The notes: generated from the sequence alone by a model not told the origin. Positions 15,490-26,200 are shown, counted from the first letter of the stretch. The stretch: 64,000 nt of DNA from Ruminococcus flavefaciens 007c (GCF_000571935.1 NZ_ATAX01000037.1:1-64000), one strand, 5' to 3'. A program made the numbers and translations.

Positions 15490-18400
15490 AAAACAATGAG
15501 ATAATGATCTCGGCAAGGTTTGAATTCAGTGACGAGAACAAGAACAGAGAACTGTCATTTCTTGTACTGAAGGATATTACCCTTAAAGCATTCATCGAGT
15601 CGTTATACTACGGATTGAAAAAATCACAGGACCTGGAAGAATGCTCCGAGCTTTTCGAGATGTATATCAAGAAACGCAAGGAGCTTCAGGTGCTGTATAC
15701 GGCAAAAGGAAAACACAGCGTCATAGATTTCACCGATACTGTAGGGAAGGGCGATGAAAAGACGAGAATATTCGATCTCGGACTTGACAAGCTCGGCTTT
15801 GTTACTTCCAGCTGCGTCCTTATAACTATGGACAGAAATGTAAGGACCACATCCCTCTTCAAGGATGAAGAGAGCAGCTACATCCTCAAGGAGAAGGATT
15901 CGCTGGAATACAATATCAGTACCAGACGACTCAACGTTATAGAATCGTCGGTAGTTGATATTATCCCTCCTAATGAAATGCCTCAGAAGGATAAATCGTC
16001 GCTGCTCGACGTTATTATCCCAACAGTGCTTTCAACAGGCGGTATGGTAGGCGCACGTTTTCTCATAATGAAGTTTGCCAGAGGCTCGGCTGCCATGGGT
16101 AATACCATGCTCCTTATGTCAGGAGCCATGGGTGTTGTTTCTCTTGTTACCACGCTTTACAATTATATCAAAAAGCGCAGAGAGTACAAGAAGAACATTG
16201 CCGAGTGGAAGGAGAACTACGAGAATTATATCTCGCGTATAATCCACACCATCAAGGAATGGCAGGAGAGCGATATCGTTTACCTCAACAGTGTTTACCC
16301 GGGTATGGAAAAGCTTTTCAAAAACACTGCTGAGATCAATGGTATAATTTTCTCGCGTTCTCAGAACGATAATGACTTCATGATGATCTCTCTCGGTACT
16401 TCCGATGAGGTAAAGCCTCTGTTTGAGATCAAAGCAGAGAAAAAAGACAATATCTATTATGATATTTATTATAAGATGAAAAAGGGCAGGGATGAGATCG
16501 AGATACTTATCCCCAATGCAAAGAACGACAGGAAGCTTAAAAAGATGTCTCCGGAGGAGATAGTTGCGCGCGACAGAAATAAGTTCCTGTTGACTGATCT
16601 TGCCTATAACTTTGCAAATAAGGGCGTTGACAGCAAGAACGGCGATGAAGTACTTGGCTTCAACTACCTCAGGAGCGATACAGGCAAGAAGCCTCCTCTC
16701 CTCATAGACCTGAAGGATTGCGGAGCTCTCGGCGTGATTTCGAATAACGCTGAGACCTCACACAGCTTTATCCAGCACGTTGTCTTTGAGCTGGCTTACT
16801 ATCATTCCCCTGAGGATCTGCAGTTTGTCTTCTTCTTTGATAAGGAAAAAGACATAAACAGGCAGAACGAGATATTAAACAATTATAAATACCTGCCTCA
16901 TACCAATGAGCTTTTCGACGGACTGTCACAGTTCGTTTTCGATAAGGAAAGCTCGGGACTTGTATTCGGACAGCTTCTCAGTCTTATGAATGAAAGAAAT
17001 CAGGTAAAGACCGAAAGCGATGATTCAGCTCCCGATAACTCAAAGCTCACTCAGGTAGTATGCGTAGTCTTCTATGATTACGACATCAAGGAAACAGGTT
17101 TTTCAAAATTCCTTCCCGAGGTTCCGAAGGAGGGCGAGCCCTACGTGAATGCACTGGGGCTTACATTCATATTCATACAGTCCGTAAAGGACAAGCTGCC
17201 GAAATACTGCGGCAACATCATCAATATCGACCACGACAACGAGCGTGAGAGAAAGGTAAGTCTCCGTTACAATATCCTCAGCCGTGAAACGCTTAACGTT
17301 CTCAGTGAGGATAATAACGACCGCACAAAGGTGAATGATACCGATAATCTTATCGAGTATAAGTATTTCCAGAACAAATTCATCTTCGGCCCGGAGAGTT
17401 ACGATGACTCTTTTGCTCTGGCATACAAACAGCTCAGTGCTATCTACTATACACGTATAGCTGAAAACGGTAAGGTACCTTCCATGGTAACACTTTTCGA
17501 GCTCTACGGGTATAACTCCGAAAAAGTCGAAAACGGCGAGGTAAAGGAGAGCATAAGAGAGAGCTGGCAGGACGTTGACAAGAACGACGTAACAAGAAAT
17601 CTCAGGATACCCATAGGAAAGAACGAGCACGGCGCTATGTGCCTCGACCTTTACGAAAAGGCCGATGGACCGCATATGCTTGTTGCGGGAACTACCGGTT
17701 CCGGTAAGTCGGAGACCATCATTACCTATCTTATCGGACTGTGTATGAAGTATTCGCCTATGGATCTCAACCTCATGCTTGTTGATATGAAGGGCGGCGG
17801 CTTCTCCGACCGTCTCGGCGGACTTCCTCACTGTGTGGGCGTTGTTACCGATACAGCAGGTGAGGACGAGGGAACCTCTGCGGCATATATGCTCAAGCGA
17901 TTCCTTGAGACTCTGAATGCAGAGATAAAGAAGCGTAAGCTCCTGCTTTCAAGCTTCGGCGTAGATACTGCGGATGCTTACATAAGAGCGTTGCGTCTTA
18001 TAAGAAAGATCAAGGCTCTTGAGGACAATCCTGAAAACAGTGAGAAGATCGAGAGCATGAAGAAAAAGCTCAACGATAAACAGAAGGAAATGCTTAAAAA
18101 GGAAGTTTCCGAGCTGCCTTCACTGTCGCATCTGGTACTTGTCGTTGACGAGTTTACCGAGCTGAAGCGTTTCTCCAGCGAGAGCGACGACGTTGACTTT
18201 ATTGCAGAGATCACTACTATCGCCCGTGTAGGACGTACACTGGGCTTCCATATCATACTGGTATCTCAGAATATCGAGGGTGCTATCACCGACGATATCC
18301 GAGTAAACTCAAAGGCGAGAATATGTCTTAAGGTCGCTACAAAGCAGGCTTCAAAGGAAATGCTGGGAAGTCCTGCGGCTGCGGCTCCGACTATGCCTCT

Positions 18401-18740
18401 TAACGGCCGTGCTTACCTGCTGGTAGGTACCGGAAGCAGATTCGAGTATTTCCAGTCCGCATATACGGGCGCAAACAAGAATCTGAACATCGAGCCTGCG
18501 GTAAATGTTACTCAGGTACCCAATTCGGGACGCTTCAACAAGGATTTCTACTCCTCAAAGAAGGACAATATCCTTGAAAAGAAGAAGAGCGCAAATGTCA
18601 GTGAGCATGATACTCAGCTTGCTTTCATTGTAAATACAATAATCGACATCGGCAGAAATATGGAGAAGCCGAGGCAGATCTTCCTGCCGCCGCTTCCGAC
18701 TGTCATAATGGAGAGTTCGGAATGGGAGGGAACTGAGTGA
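15486..18740 (+). CDS. EssC-like FtsK/SpoIIIE ATPase of the type VII system, membrane-anchored part
   Basis: 1084 residues. Residues ~1-115 are a soluble domain ending in TRIFDLGLDKLGFVTSSCVLIT, which resembles the ubiquitin-like YukD fold more than the FHA domains usual in EssC (uncertain). Two membrane helices lie at about 173-197 and 202-226. The main ATPase domain has Walker A GTTGSGKS at 735-742 and Walker B LVLVVDEF with Asp888-Glu889, followed by RVGRTLGFHIILVSQ, typical of FtsK/SpoIIIE motors. A degenerate ATPase-like region probably precedes it. EssC of T7SSb is normally about 1480 residues with three ATPase domains in one chain; here the remaining domains are in the next gene, overlapping by 4 bp. 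It should be the motor that moves WXG100 proteins and effectors across the membrane. Confidence 0.9.
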   Translation: MKNNEIMISARFEFSDENKNRELSFLVLKDITLKAFIESLYYGLKKSQDLEECSELFEMYIKKRKELQVLYTAKGKHSVIDFTDTVGKGDEKTRIFDLGLDKLGFVTSSCVLITMDRNVRTTSLFKDEESSYILKEKDSLEYNISTRRLNVIESSVVDIIPPNEMPQKDKSSLLDVIIPTVLSTGGMVGARFLIMKFARGSAAMGNTMLLMSGAMGVVSLVTTLYNYIKKRREYKKNIAEWKENYENYISRIIHTIKEWQESDIVYLNSVYPGMEKLFKNTAEINGIIFSRSQNDNDFMMISLGTSDEVKPLFEIKAEKKDNIYYDIYYKMKKGRDEIEILIPNAKNDRKLKKMSPEEIVARDRNKFLLTDLAYNFANKGVDSKNGDEVLGFNYLRSDTGKKPPLLIDLKDCGALGVISNNAETSHSFIQHVVFELAYYHSPEDLQFVFFFDKEKDINRQNEILNNYKYLPHTNELFDGLSQFVFDKESSGLVFGQLLSLMNERNQVKTESDDSAPDNSKLTQVVCVVFYDYDIKETGFSKFLPEVPKEGEPYVNALGLTFIFIQSVKDKLPKYCGNIINIDHDNERERKVSLRYNILSRETLNVLSEDNNDRTKVNDTDNLIEYKYFQNKFIFGPESYDDSFALAYKQLSAIYYTRIAENGKVPSMVTLFELYGYNSEKVENGEVKESIRESWQDVDKNDVTRNLRIPIGKNEHGAMCLDLYEKADGPHMLVAGTTGSGKSETIITYLIGLCMKYSPMDLNLMLVDMKGGGFSDRLGGLPHCVGVVTDTAGEDEGTSAAYMLKRFLETLNAEIKKRKLLLSSFGVDTADAYIRALRLIRKIKALEDNPENSEKIESMKKKLNDKQKEMLKKEVSELPSLSHLVLVVDEFTELKRFSSESDDVDFIAEITTIARVGRTLGFHIILVSQNIEGAITDDIRVNSKARICLKVATKQASKEMLGSPAAAAPTMPLNGRAYLLVGTGSRFEYFQSAYTGANKNLNIEPAVNVTQVPNSGRFNKDFYSSKKDNILEKKKSANVSEHDTQLAFIVNTIIDIGRNMEKPRQIFLPPLPTVIMESSEWEGTE

Positions 18741-20476
18741 GCAGAAAGAAAATAGTTTGCACGCTGGGAAAGTTCGACATCCCGATAATACAGCTCCAGC
18801 CCGATTTTGACGTTGATCTTCTCGATTCTAATGTCATGGTCTTCGGAGCTTCCATGAGCGGTAAGACAACTTTTCTGAAAACACTGATAAACATTCTCCA
18901 TAAGCATATGAACGAAAAGGAAGAGAGGATTTTTATTCTCGATTTCGGCGGCGCACTGTCAGAGTACAGGGATATGCCGCTGGTATCAGCCTATTTCGAC
19001 AATTCCAATGAGGAGTATGTAAAACGTGTTTTCAAGATAATGGATAATATCCTTAAAGAGAACATAAAGATACTCAACGGTAAGAATTACCGTGAAGCAG
19101 GCGATGAACAGCCTGTACACACCACATTTATCATCGACAACCTAAATGCCTTTACCGAAGAGGCACGCTATACGGCATATCAGGAAAAGCTTGCAAAGCT
19201 CTGCCGTGACGGACTCTCAAAGGGCATTACGGTAGTAGTAACAGCAGGCGACACCAAGGGACTGAATTCCTATACGGGCAGTTTCCGACAGAAAGTGGCA
19301 TTTGAGATGCCTGTTGACAAATATATGGAGGTATTCAACCAGAAGGTCGGTTCTATAGGAAACAATCCGGGCCACGGCTTTACCAATGTAACGATAAAGC
19401 CGGCGGGCATCACGGGAACCTTCAAAATGAATGAGCCGTATGAGGTACAGTGCTTCAAGGCTCAGACAATGGCGGATCCCGACGGAAAGAACGGATCCTT
19501 CGGCCAGGCACTCCAAAAGAAGTATGCTTTCAACAGCGAGACGAATGAATACGAAAAGAGGGTAAAGCGACATCTTACCTTCCCAAAGGAGCTTACACCG
19601 GACGAATACGAAAAGCTTGCACAAAAGCCGGAACGTGAAGAGTCTTATCTCTGTCCTGTAAGCGTGGGACTCGATTACGTTGATTTCTGTCCCGTTACTG
19701 TTGATCTTGCAAAAACTCATACCGTTGCGATATACGGTAAAAAAGAGTTCGGAAAGACAAACCTGTTAAGGATACTTCTTCACGGACTTGCAAGCCAGGC
19801 GGAGGAGCTGAGAATGGTTTTCCTTGATGACGGACGAAATCAGCTTAAGGAGTTTTATGATACGTACAGCACAGAGTGCGATTGCGTTATGATAAACAGC
19901 TTTGAGAAGATGGATCTGGAAATGAAGGACGGCTCAGTTTTAGAGAACCGCAAGCTTTCGCCACTCCAGCAGTTCTTCCTGTACCTTAACAGGAATTATA
20001 TCGAGCTGGATAAGAGATTCCTTGCGGGAATATACGGAGTCAGCGACACCCTCAAGAGGGAAATGGAGAATATCCCCGACTGTAAAGCGGAGGAAAATCC
20101 CTTTACGGTATTCGTTATTCAGAGCAAGCAGGTTTACCTGAATACTCCCGAGGGAAAGAGATTTATCAATTCTATACTCCCTCAGCTGACGGCAGTTGCG
20201 GAGGAAAGGGGACTTCTGTTTATTTTCTCCGATGTCCAGAAGATAAGCGACGGAGAACAGAATTCCTTCTTCAACAATAATATTTCCGCAGCGTTCCTGC
20301 TGGATAATATCGCAGAATTTGCGGCCGAAAGAGGACAAAAGACCATATTCGGCAATATGGACGTAAAGACTCTCAAGGAGGATTACGCAAAGTGCGAGCT
20401 GGGTGACGGCTACAGCTACGATATTGAAGCTGATAAGCTCATGAAGCTTAAATATATAAAATACGGAAAGGAATGA
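18737..20476 (+). CDS. second EssC-like ATPase subunit (two ATPase domains, no membrane segment)
   Basis: 579 residues, soluble. The first P-loop is GASMSGKTT at 37-45 with a Walker B-like TTFIIDNLNAF near 135-145. A second, variant P-loop is GKKEFGKT at 334-341. This is the arrangement expected for the D2 and D3 domains of EssC, here as a separate chain, similar to the EccCa/EccCb split of mycobacterial ESX-1. GTG 18737 overlaps the previous stop and has GGGAGGG upstream. In known systems the last ATPase domain binds the WXG100 signal; that this subunit does so here is inference. Confidence 0.85.
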   Translation: MSRKKIVCTLGKFDIPIIQLQPDFDVDLLDSNVMVFGASMSGKTTFLKTLINILHKHMNEKEERIFILDFGGALSEYRDMPLVSAYFDNSNEEYVKRVFKIMDNILKENIKILNGKNYREAGDEQPVHTTFIIDNLNAFTEEARYTAYQEKLAKLCRDGLSKGITVVVTAGDTKGLNSYTGSFRQKVAFEMPVDKYMEVFNQKVGSIGNNPGHGFTNVTIKPAGITGTFKMNEPYEVQCFKAQTMADPDGKNGSFGQALQKKYAFNSETNEYEKRVKRHLTFPKELTPDEYEKLAQKPEREESYLCPVSVGLDYVDFCPVTVDLAKTHTVAIYGKKEFGKTNLLRILLHGLASQAEELRMVFLDDGRNQLKEFYDTYSTECDCVMINSFEKMDLEMKDGSVLENRKLSPLQQFFLYLNRNYIELDKRFLAGIYGVSDTLKREMENIPDCKAEENPFTVFVIQSKQVYLNTPEGKRFINSILPQLTAVAEERGLLFIFSDVQKISDGEQNSFFNNNISAAFLLDNIAEFAAERGQKTIFGNMDVKTLKEDYAKCELGDGYSYDIEADKLMKLKYIKYGKE

Positions 20477-20481
20477 GATAT

Positions 20482-20793
20482 ATGGCAGGATTTGTATCAG
20501 CCGATATTGAAAAATTCGTTCAGTTTGAAACTCAGGCACAGGAGGCAATTAATGAATTTGATTCCATAAAGGATAAATTTGATGACATCAATTCCACTCT
20601 CCTCAGAAAGTGGAAGGGTGAGGGAAAGGACGCTTATAAGCAGGAATCCGACCACATCATGGAGAATGTAGGCGGTATCAAGACTATACTTGATACTATC
20701 TGCGACAGTGTTATCAAGGACGTCAAGGAGGCTTACCTTAATCTTGATGAAGAGCTGAAAGCATTCAATGAAAATCCTTCTGAAGGAGCATAA
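20482..20793 (+). CDS. WXG100 protein (canonical W-x-G)
   Basis: 103 residues. Helix one (about 5-45) ends in KWKGEGKDAYKQE, containing the W-x-G turn and a following Tyr; helix two spans about 55-95. No signal peptide. This is the only clear WxG in the locus. ATG 20482 (MAGFVSADIEKF) is preferred over 20473 because GGAAAGGAATGAG lies at the right distance. It follows the second ATPase gene immediately, as the fourth small helical protein of the locus. It should be a core secreted substrate that also activates the ATPase. Confidence 0.85.
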   Translation: MAGFVSADIEKFVQFETQAQEAINEFDSIKDKFDDINSTLLRKWKGEGKDAYKQESDHIMENVGGIKTILDTICDSVIKDVKEAYLNLDEELKAFNENPSEGA

Positions 20794-20799
20794 TAAAAA

Positions 20800-20976
20800 A
20801 TGGGAAAACCAAGCGTCGGTGAGATAAATACCGACAGCAAAGAGAAAAAGAAGCAGAGTATCAGCGTACTCAGCGAAGTTCCCGAAACATCCGACAAGAC
20901 TATATTCAACCTGATTTTTTCTGATAAAGATAACAAGGAAATGGTGAATAATGAGCCGAGAGATAAGAGGAACTGA
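20800..20976 (+). CDS. 58-residue charged ORF between the WXG100 and kinase genes
   Basis: A short ORF (opens MGKPSVGEINTDSKEKKKQ, ends NNEPRDKRN) rich in Lys, Ser, Asp and Glu with one hydrophobic stretch (KTIFNLIF). AAGGAG lies at about 12 nt upstream, rather far. It overlaps the start of the kinase gene by 26 bp, so its translation may be coupled to that gene. Several Ser/Thr suggest a possible kinase substrate. No family recognised; it may also be a spurious ORF. Confidence 0.45.
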   Translation: MGKPSVGEINTDSKEKKKQSISVLSEVPETSDKTIFNLIFSDKDNKEMVNNEPRDKRN

Positions 20977-22822
20977 TTTTAAATTCACGGTGGATACGTC
21001 CTACGGGCTCAATAAGGACGGATTTATCGCGATTGGTACTGAGAGTATTGTATATAAGGGACTAAAAACGGCTAATGAAGGCGGTCTGCAGTTTTCATGC
21101 GTACTTAAATTCAAGCCGAAATATGTAAAAGAAAACGGTGTAACCGTTGACAGGCTGAAGAAATTCAGAGATGAGGAGCTCAGCATATTCGATGAGCTCC
21201 AGGAATGCAGATCTATCGTGCGTATATTTGACGTTATTGAGGACATCGGTGACTTCAGTATGCCCTGCGATAAGATCGCAAGCAAGGTAATTAACAGTGA
21301 CGGATATTTCTGCGTAGTTGAAGAGTATATCGACGGATGGTCTCTTGAGGAGTACTGCCGTGAGGTAAGCTGGAAACTGCGCAGAGCCGAACAGCTGGAA
21401 AACGGACTGAGCAAGGTCGTTAACTATCATGACTATTCCGAAGCGGAACGCAGAAGTATCGACCTTAGCTATAAGAACTATGAAAATGTAATAAAATATC
21501 AGGGTGAGATAATACAGTTCATGATAAATCTCTGTGAGATACTTGAATTTGTTACCGAGAAGAAGAATATACTTCACCTCGACCTTAAACCTGAGAATAT
21601 CATGGTCACAAAGTACGGCAAAGAGCTGGTGCTCATTGACTTCGGACGTGCAAAGCGCATAACAAAGGCAGACAGATTTGCAAAGGTAAAGCTCATGCCT
21701 GTGGATTACAGCTCGAATGAGACTGTTGAGAGAATGTTCCAGTACGGAACTCTCGGATATGCTGCGCCGGAATGCTATGCAGAAGCCGTTGAGGGCACAC
21801 GGTTCCCGTTCGATCAGCCCGTTGAGAAGGGAAGGCTTTCTATCGAGAGCGATATATTCTCCTTCGGCGCTACTTTCTGGGAGTGCCTCAATATATTTGA
21901 GCTCGTAACGGGAAACAAGCGCTTTTCCACTGACAGCCACGATTTCTATAAGGAGAACTTCCTTACGGATGACGCGTACTGCACCAGAGACCTTTCGTTT
22001 ACATCTCTGCGTTATCATAAAAAGCTTGAAAAGATAATCCGTAACTGTACAAGAGCCCGTAACGGAAATTATCTGTATATCGACGATCATGATTATTATC
22101 ATTCGTATGCTGTTCTTAAAAAGGATATAGAAGAGGCAAGGAACTCTGCTCCTACCCTGGTGCGTGCGGAAAATCTCAAGGTAAGGAATGCCTTTGGTAT
22201 GTTCGGCGTGACTCTTGCGGTTGCGTTCTCCTTCCTTCTGATGGTAGTGCTTTACCGATTGGTAGGTTACGGTGTTGCCACCGATAAATGGAATGTCCTT
22301 ATCTCGGATTATAATGTTACAAAGTTCTACAAGCTCGATACGTTGTCGAATGACCTTATCAAAACAGCATCGAGCAGTAAACAGGACAGCACATACAGAA
22401 TGATCTCAGCTTTTACGTATCAGGACGGAGATATAGATGACAAGGAAGCCGAGCTGCTCGTCAAGCTCCTTAAGAGAATGAAGAACAGCACTCAGCTGGA
22501 TGAACATATCGATGAGATCATGCAGCACGGCAATTCCAAGAACTTCAAGGAAATAACCTCGGCTATTATGACCATAGAAACAGAGTCACAGAGCGAGGGC
22601 TATCTGATCGCAAGATCAATATATAATGCCGAAGTCGGAAAGACAGGCTTTATCGAAGCTTTCAACGTGCTTGAAAAATACAAGGATGATCGCAGATATA
22701 AAAATGCCATCATTAAGCTGAAAAACGTACTCGACAACGATGATACGATAAGGCTCCTTGCAGATAACAGGGGCGTTGAACGTTCTGAGATACAGGAATT
22801 TCTCGGTGGGATAGGAGGCTGA
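20951..22822 (+). CDS. membrane Ser/Thr kinase with EssB/YukC-like architecture
   Basis: 623 residues. The kinase domain is ~1-405: glycine-rich loop IGTESIVYKG (about 28-37), Lys53 in CVLKFK, catalytic HLDLKPEN at 209-216, metal-binding DFG at 230-232 and AAPE in the activation segment. All residues needed for activity seem present. One membrane helix follows at about 416-440, then a ~185-residue extracellular helical region. EssB/YukC of T7SSb has the same order (kinase fold, one helix, extracellular helical domain) but is a pseudokinase of about 440 residues. Given the position, this may replace EssB; alternatively it is a regulatory kinase of the Stk type, though it lacks PASTA domains. 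Confidence 0.85.
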   Translation: MSREIRGTDFKFTVDTSYGLNKDGFIAIGTESIVYKGLKTANEGGLQFSCVLKFKPKYVKENGVTVDRLKKFRDEELSIFDELQECRSIVRIFDVIEDIGDFSMPCDKIASKVINSDGYFCVVEEYIDGWSLEEYCREVSWKLRRAEQLENGLSKVVNYHDYSEAERRSIDLSYKNYENVIKYQGEIIQFMINLCEILEFVTEKKNILHLDLKPENIMVTKYGKELVLIDFGRAKRITKADRFAKVKLMPVDYSSNETVERMFQYGTLGYAAPECYAEAVEGTRFPFDQPVEKGRLSIESDIFSFGATFWECLNIFELVTGNKRFSTDSHDFYKENFLTDDAYCTRDLSFTSLRYHKKLEKIIRNCTRARNGNYLYIDDHDYYHSYAVLKKDIEEARNSAPTLVRAENLKVRNAFGMFGVTLAVAFSFLLMVVLYRLVGYGVATDKWNVLISDYNVTKFYKLDTLSNDLIKTASSSKQDSTYRMISAFTYQDGDIDDKEAELLVKLLKRMKNSTQLDEHIDEIMQHGNSKNFKEITSAIMTIETESQSEGYLIARSIYNAEVGKTGFIEAFNVLEKYKDDRRYKNAIIKLKNVLDNDDTIRLLADNRGVERSEIQEFLGGIGG

Positions 22823-22828
22823 TTGATT

Positions 22829-23179
22829 ATGGGTAGATTTGGCTTTACTGACTCATTCAGGAAATTCATGGAAAAAAGACTGCTTTTGCAGTACATTATG
22901 CGGGCTTTCCTGAGGGTAATGCTCGGAATGATAGTGGGAACAGCAGTATTATTCGGTATATTCCAGCTTTTCGGGTGGTATCCGAAGCTTGAAAGAAGAC
23001 TTGACCTGAAATATGATTCACCATGGCTTCTGGTACCGATGGCTGCTGCGGCAGCATTGGCACTGTTGGCTTTTGTTATCGGACTTATCCTTTATTTCTA
23101 TAAATATAAAAGAAGCAGGATTAAGAGCCGTTTCAATGATGCCTTACAGGGCGTGATAATTGAGAAAAAGAAGGACTGA
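22829..23179 (+). CDS. small two-helix membrane protein ending the type VII core
   Basis: 116 residues with two hydrophobic segments at about 29-48 (MLGMIVGTAVLFGIFQLF) and 68-92 (PMAAAAALALLAFVIGLILY) and a basic cytoplasmic tail. It starts 6 nt after the kinase stop; ATG 22829 has GGAGG 10 nt upstream. It may correspond to EssA, which is also a small membrane protein of T7SSb, but I see no sequence feature to prove it. Confidence 0.65.
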   Translation: MGRFGFTDSFRKFMEKRLLLQYIMRAFLRVMLGMIVGTAVLFGIFQLFGWYPKLERRLDLKYDSPWLLVPMAAAAALALLAFVIGLILYFYKYKRSRIKSRFNDALQGVIIEKKKD

Positions 23180-23192
23180 ATATTTTTCAGTC
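23174..23192 (+). terminator. weak hairpin after the type VII core
   Basis: A 7-bp stem (GACTGAA with TTCAGTC) and a 5-nt loop, followed by an AT-rich tract but no real T run. It may partly end transcription before the giant surface protein gene. Confidence 0.4.
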
Positions 23193-23239
23193 AAAAGCTT
23201 TTATTTTAATTGTCCTTATACAAGATTGGAGTGTTTATT

Positions 23240-26200
23240 GTGAAGAAAAAGCTTCTGTCAGTTATTATGGTGGCGTTGATGGTATTCAACGCTGTCCCGT
23301 ATACAACCTTTGCGGAAGCGGGGGAAAATACAACGACAACTTCGGCAGTTTCTGAAAAGAACGGTAATGGATCTGAAGACCCCGGTGCTGCCGAAAATAC
23401 GACAACAGCAACTACAACAACGTCCGCAACGACAAAGAAAACGACAACAACGTCTGCGACGACAAAGAAAACAACGACAACAACAACGACAACAACAACG
23501 ACAACTACCACTACAACCACCAAGCCTAAGGAAAAAATTGACTTGAGAAGTAACTCTCCTACACTTGTGGTTGTTGAAGAGAATGAAGAATTCTCGATAA
23601 AGTCATTGTCAGTAGAATATAAAAACAAAGTTATTCCTCTTTCAGCAGAACTCGAAGTTTTGGAAGAAGATAAGGTCTATACTGTACATGTAAAGCTGAC
23701 TGATATAAAGTTCAAAAATGAATCTGATAATCAGGAGTATGAACTTATCCATAAAACAGATTATGATAAAACCTATTTAGAAAAGTGGGGAGTTCCAGTC
23801 AGTCATATTGTTAAGGTCGATCCTAAAGTGAAAAGCATCACATGGGGAAATGAGGTGCCTAAAAGTATTGATTGTGAGCTAAAAACCAGCAAGAAAAAAT
23901 ATCTTGAGGAAGGTGTTACCTTCACCTGTGAAGTAGATGCAAATGCATCTTCAGGTATTGGTAAATATAATTTTATAAATTTTAAATCTTCGAAAAGTGA
24001 TATTTATTCTTTTAAATTGGCTAAAAATGGTGAGCAGTTTGAGATAAAAGGTGCTGATTTCAGTATCGATGATCTTGACTTTATTCCAAAGACGACTGAG
24101 AAGGTTTATTTTAAAGAGGATCGTGTAATCAAGAGTAATAATAAAGATTATAAGCTTTGCCTTACATCAGATGGTGATTATCATAGTAAAATAACTATAG
24201 AGCGTAAAGATGGCGAAATTAATAAAGAAAAGGCTGTAAAATATTACTTGAAAAAAACTGAAAATGGCGAAAGTCAGATTATGGAACTTGAATACAGTTA
24301 TATACCGTGTAATCCTTCTGAAGTAAAAAGTGCAACGATTTACACTCCCGAAAAAACTGAGAGTGTTACCGATAGTGAAAAGGAAAAAAACCATTCTATC
24401 GTCGGTGACAGTTATTTTACAAAAACGAATTCTGTAATCAAGGTATTATTTACCAGAAAAGAGAATGTTGACGTATCAGGGATAAGCCTTCAGCTGAATC
24501 GCAAGAAAGGTAAAACAACTGAAGTTGTGACGATCCCATGCAATACCAGTATTAATACAGGTATCAATATATGGAAGATGATCACTACAACTACCACCAC
24601 AACAACAGCTGCCGCTACGACCAAAGCTGATGCTACAACCAAAGTTGATGCTTCGGGAACAACAACTGCTGCTGCGACCACCACAACAACTACTACAATT
24701 CCTAAGACGGAATGCACCAATGGTGTGTACACCATGGTGGACAAGAATGGCCTGCATTACTACTATGCTGAGTTCCCCATTGATGTCCCCGCTGAAAACG
24801 CTGATGTATACACTTACAGTGACCCTGTACTTATAGTTAGTGACGGACACCCTGAGGATGAGGAACAGAAGATCAATATCAAGGCTATAGATAATGAATC
24901 ATCCGACTATAAGGAAATCAAGGATTTTACTCTTGAACAAATCAAGCCAAAGGCTGTAGTCGGCGAAGGTAAATATCCTAATGATGCATGGTACAAAGTT
25001 GATTTCGATAATGTAGAAAATGATACGAAAAAATCTCATATCGTTTTGACTGGAACAGTCAATGATGCCGAAAGCGGTATACGTAGTGTAAGATGTAAAT
25101 GGGATTTCCAACCCTCATATAAACCTGCAGGTAGTACAGTAGTAAAGAACGCTAACGGTACGATAGAGTTTACATATGCAGTTGAATATCCTTCTGAAAA
25201 CGATTCGAACATAAAAAATGAAAATTTTGCATTTTCTGTTATATTGACAGATAATGCAGGAAATGTGGTTGAACTGGAGCCGGTAAGTGTAGAATCACAT
25301 ATTGACACTGTGCCTCCTGAGGTGAAACTGTCATGGTTCTATATCGATAACGAAAACGATAAAAAACCTGATATCAATGGTATCAATGTTTTACCCTACG
25401 GAAATTATACAAATCAAAATTATAAGCTTGCTTTTATCATTAAGGATAATACTAACGGAGCACATTCGTCAGGTATAAGAGAAGTTAAAGTCAATAATAC
25501 TAATTATTCTGCAAAGCTTTATCCTATTACAGATAATGATGGAAGCGTAATTGATAGCCTTGAAGCTTTTTTAAACAGCTTGAAAGAAACGGATGCAGAC
25601 TTTATATATAAGGATGAAAATGCTCTCAGTTATCTTGATAGCATCATAAAAAATTATGCTGATAAATCTGCTGAAATAGGCAGTGAAGATTATGTACTTG
25701 CTATCGTTGATGTTAAAGAACTTTCAGCTGTATCTGAGGTCGAATTCCTGATCAATGATCAGGAAAATATGACTTACCCTGTTAAACTTGGTGATCTGTG
25801 CAAGGAACTGGAGACCAGGCTTGATAAGCTGGGTTCAGACAGCGATATAAATAAAGTCAGCAGTAAATTTGTATATGATGATAAAAAGCCAGAGTGCGAT
25901 ATTTTCTTTATAAACAAAGACGGTAAGGCGAATCAGAGGATTAAGGACGGTGGAACTTACTGGGCTTCAAGGACATCTGACCGTACATGGCTCAATGGAA
26001 AAGATAGATTCATTGAACTCAGGTTCTCTGATACGAATAACGCCGGTAATAATGGCGCTATAAGTCAGATAATAATTAAAGCGAAAAAAGATAACGGAGA
26101 GCAAACGACCTACACATATTCTCCGTTCAAAACTGAATCATCAAATCATACAATACGCATTCCTCTTCATAAAGATGCAACAGTTACGGATAACGGAAAG

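Noticed and set aside
17103..17831. 242-codon open frame on the minus strand
   Set aside because: Lies fully inside the EssC-like gene opposite strand; no start signal or recognisable protein.
21095..22102. 335-codon open frame on the minus strand
   Set aside because: Antisense to the kinase domain, whose motifs are unambiguous.
23210..23239. Earlier in-frame start for the giant surface protein
   Set aside because: It would put a non-signal extension before the signal peptide; GTG 23240 has a correctly spaced GGAG.
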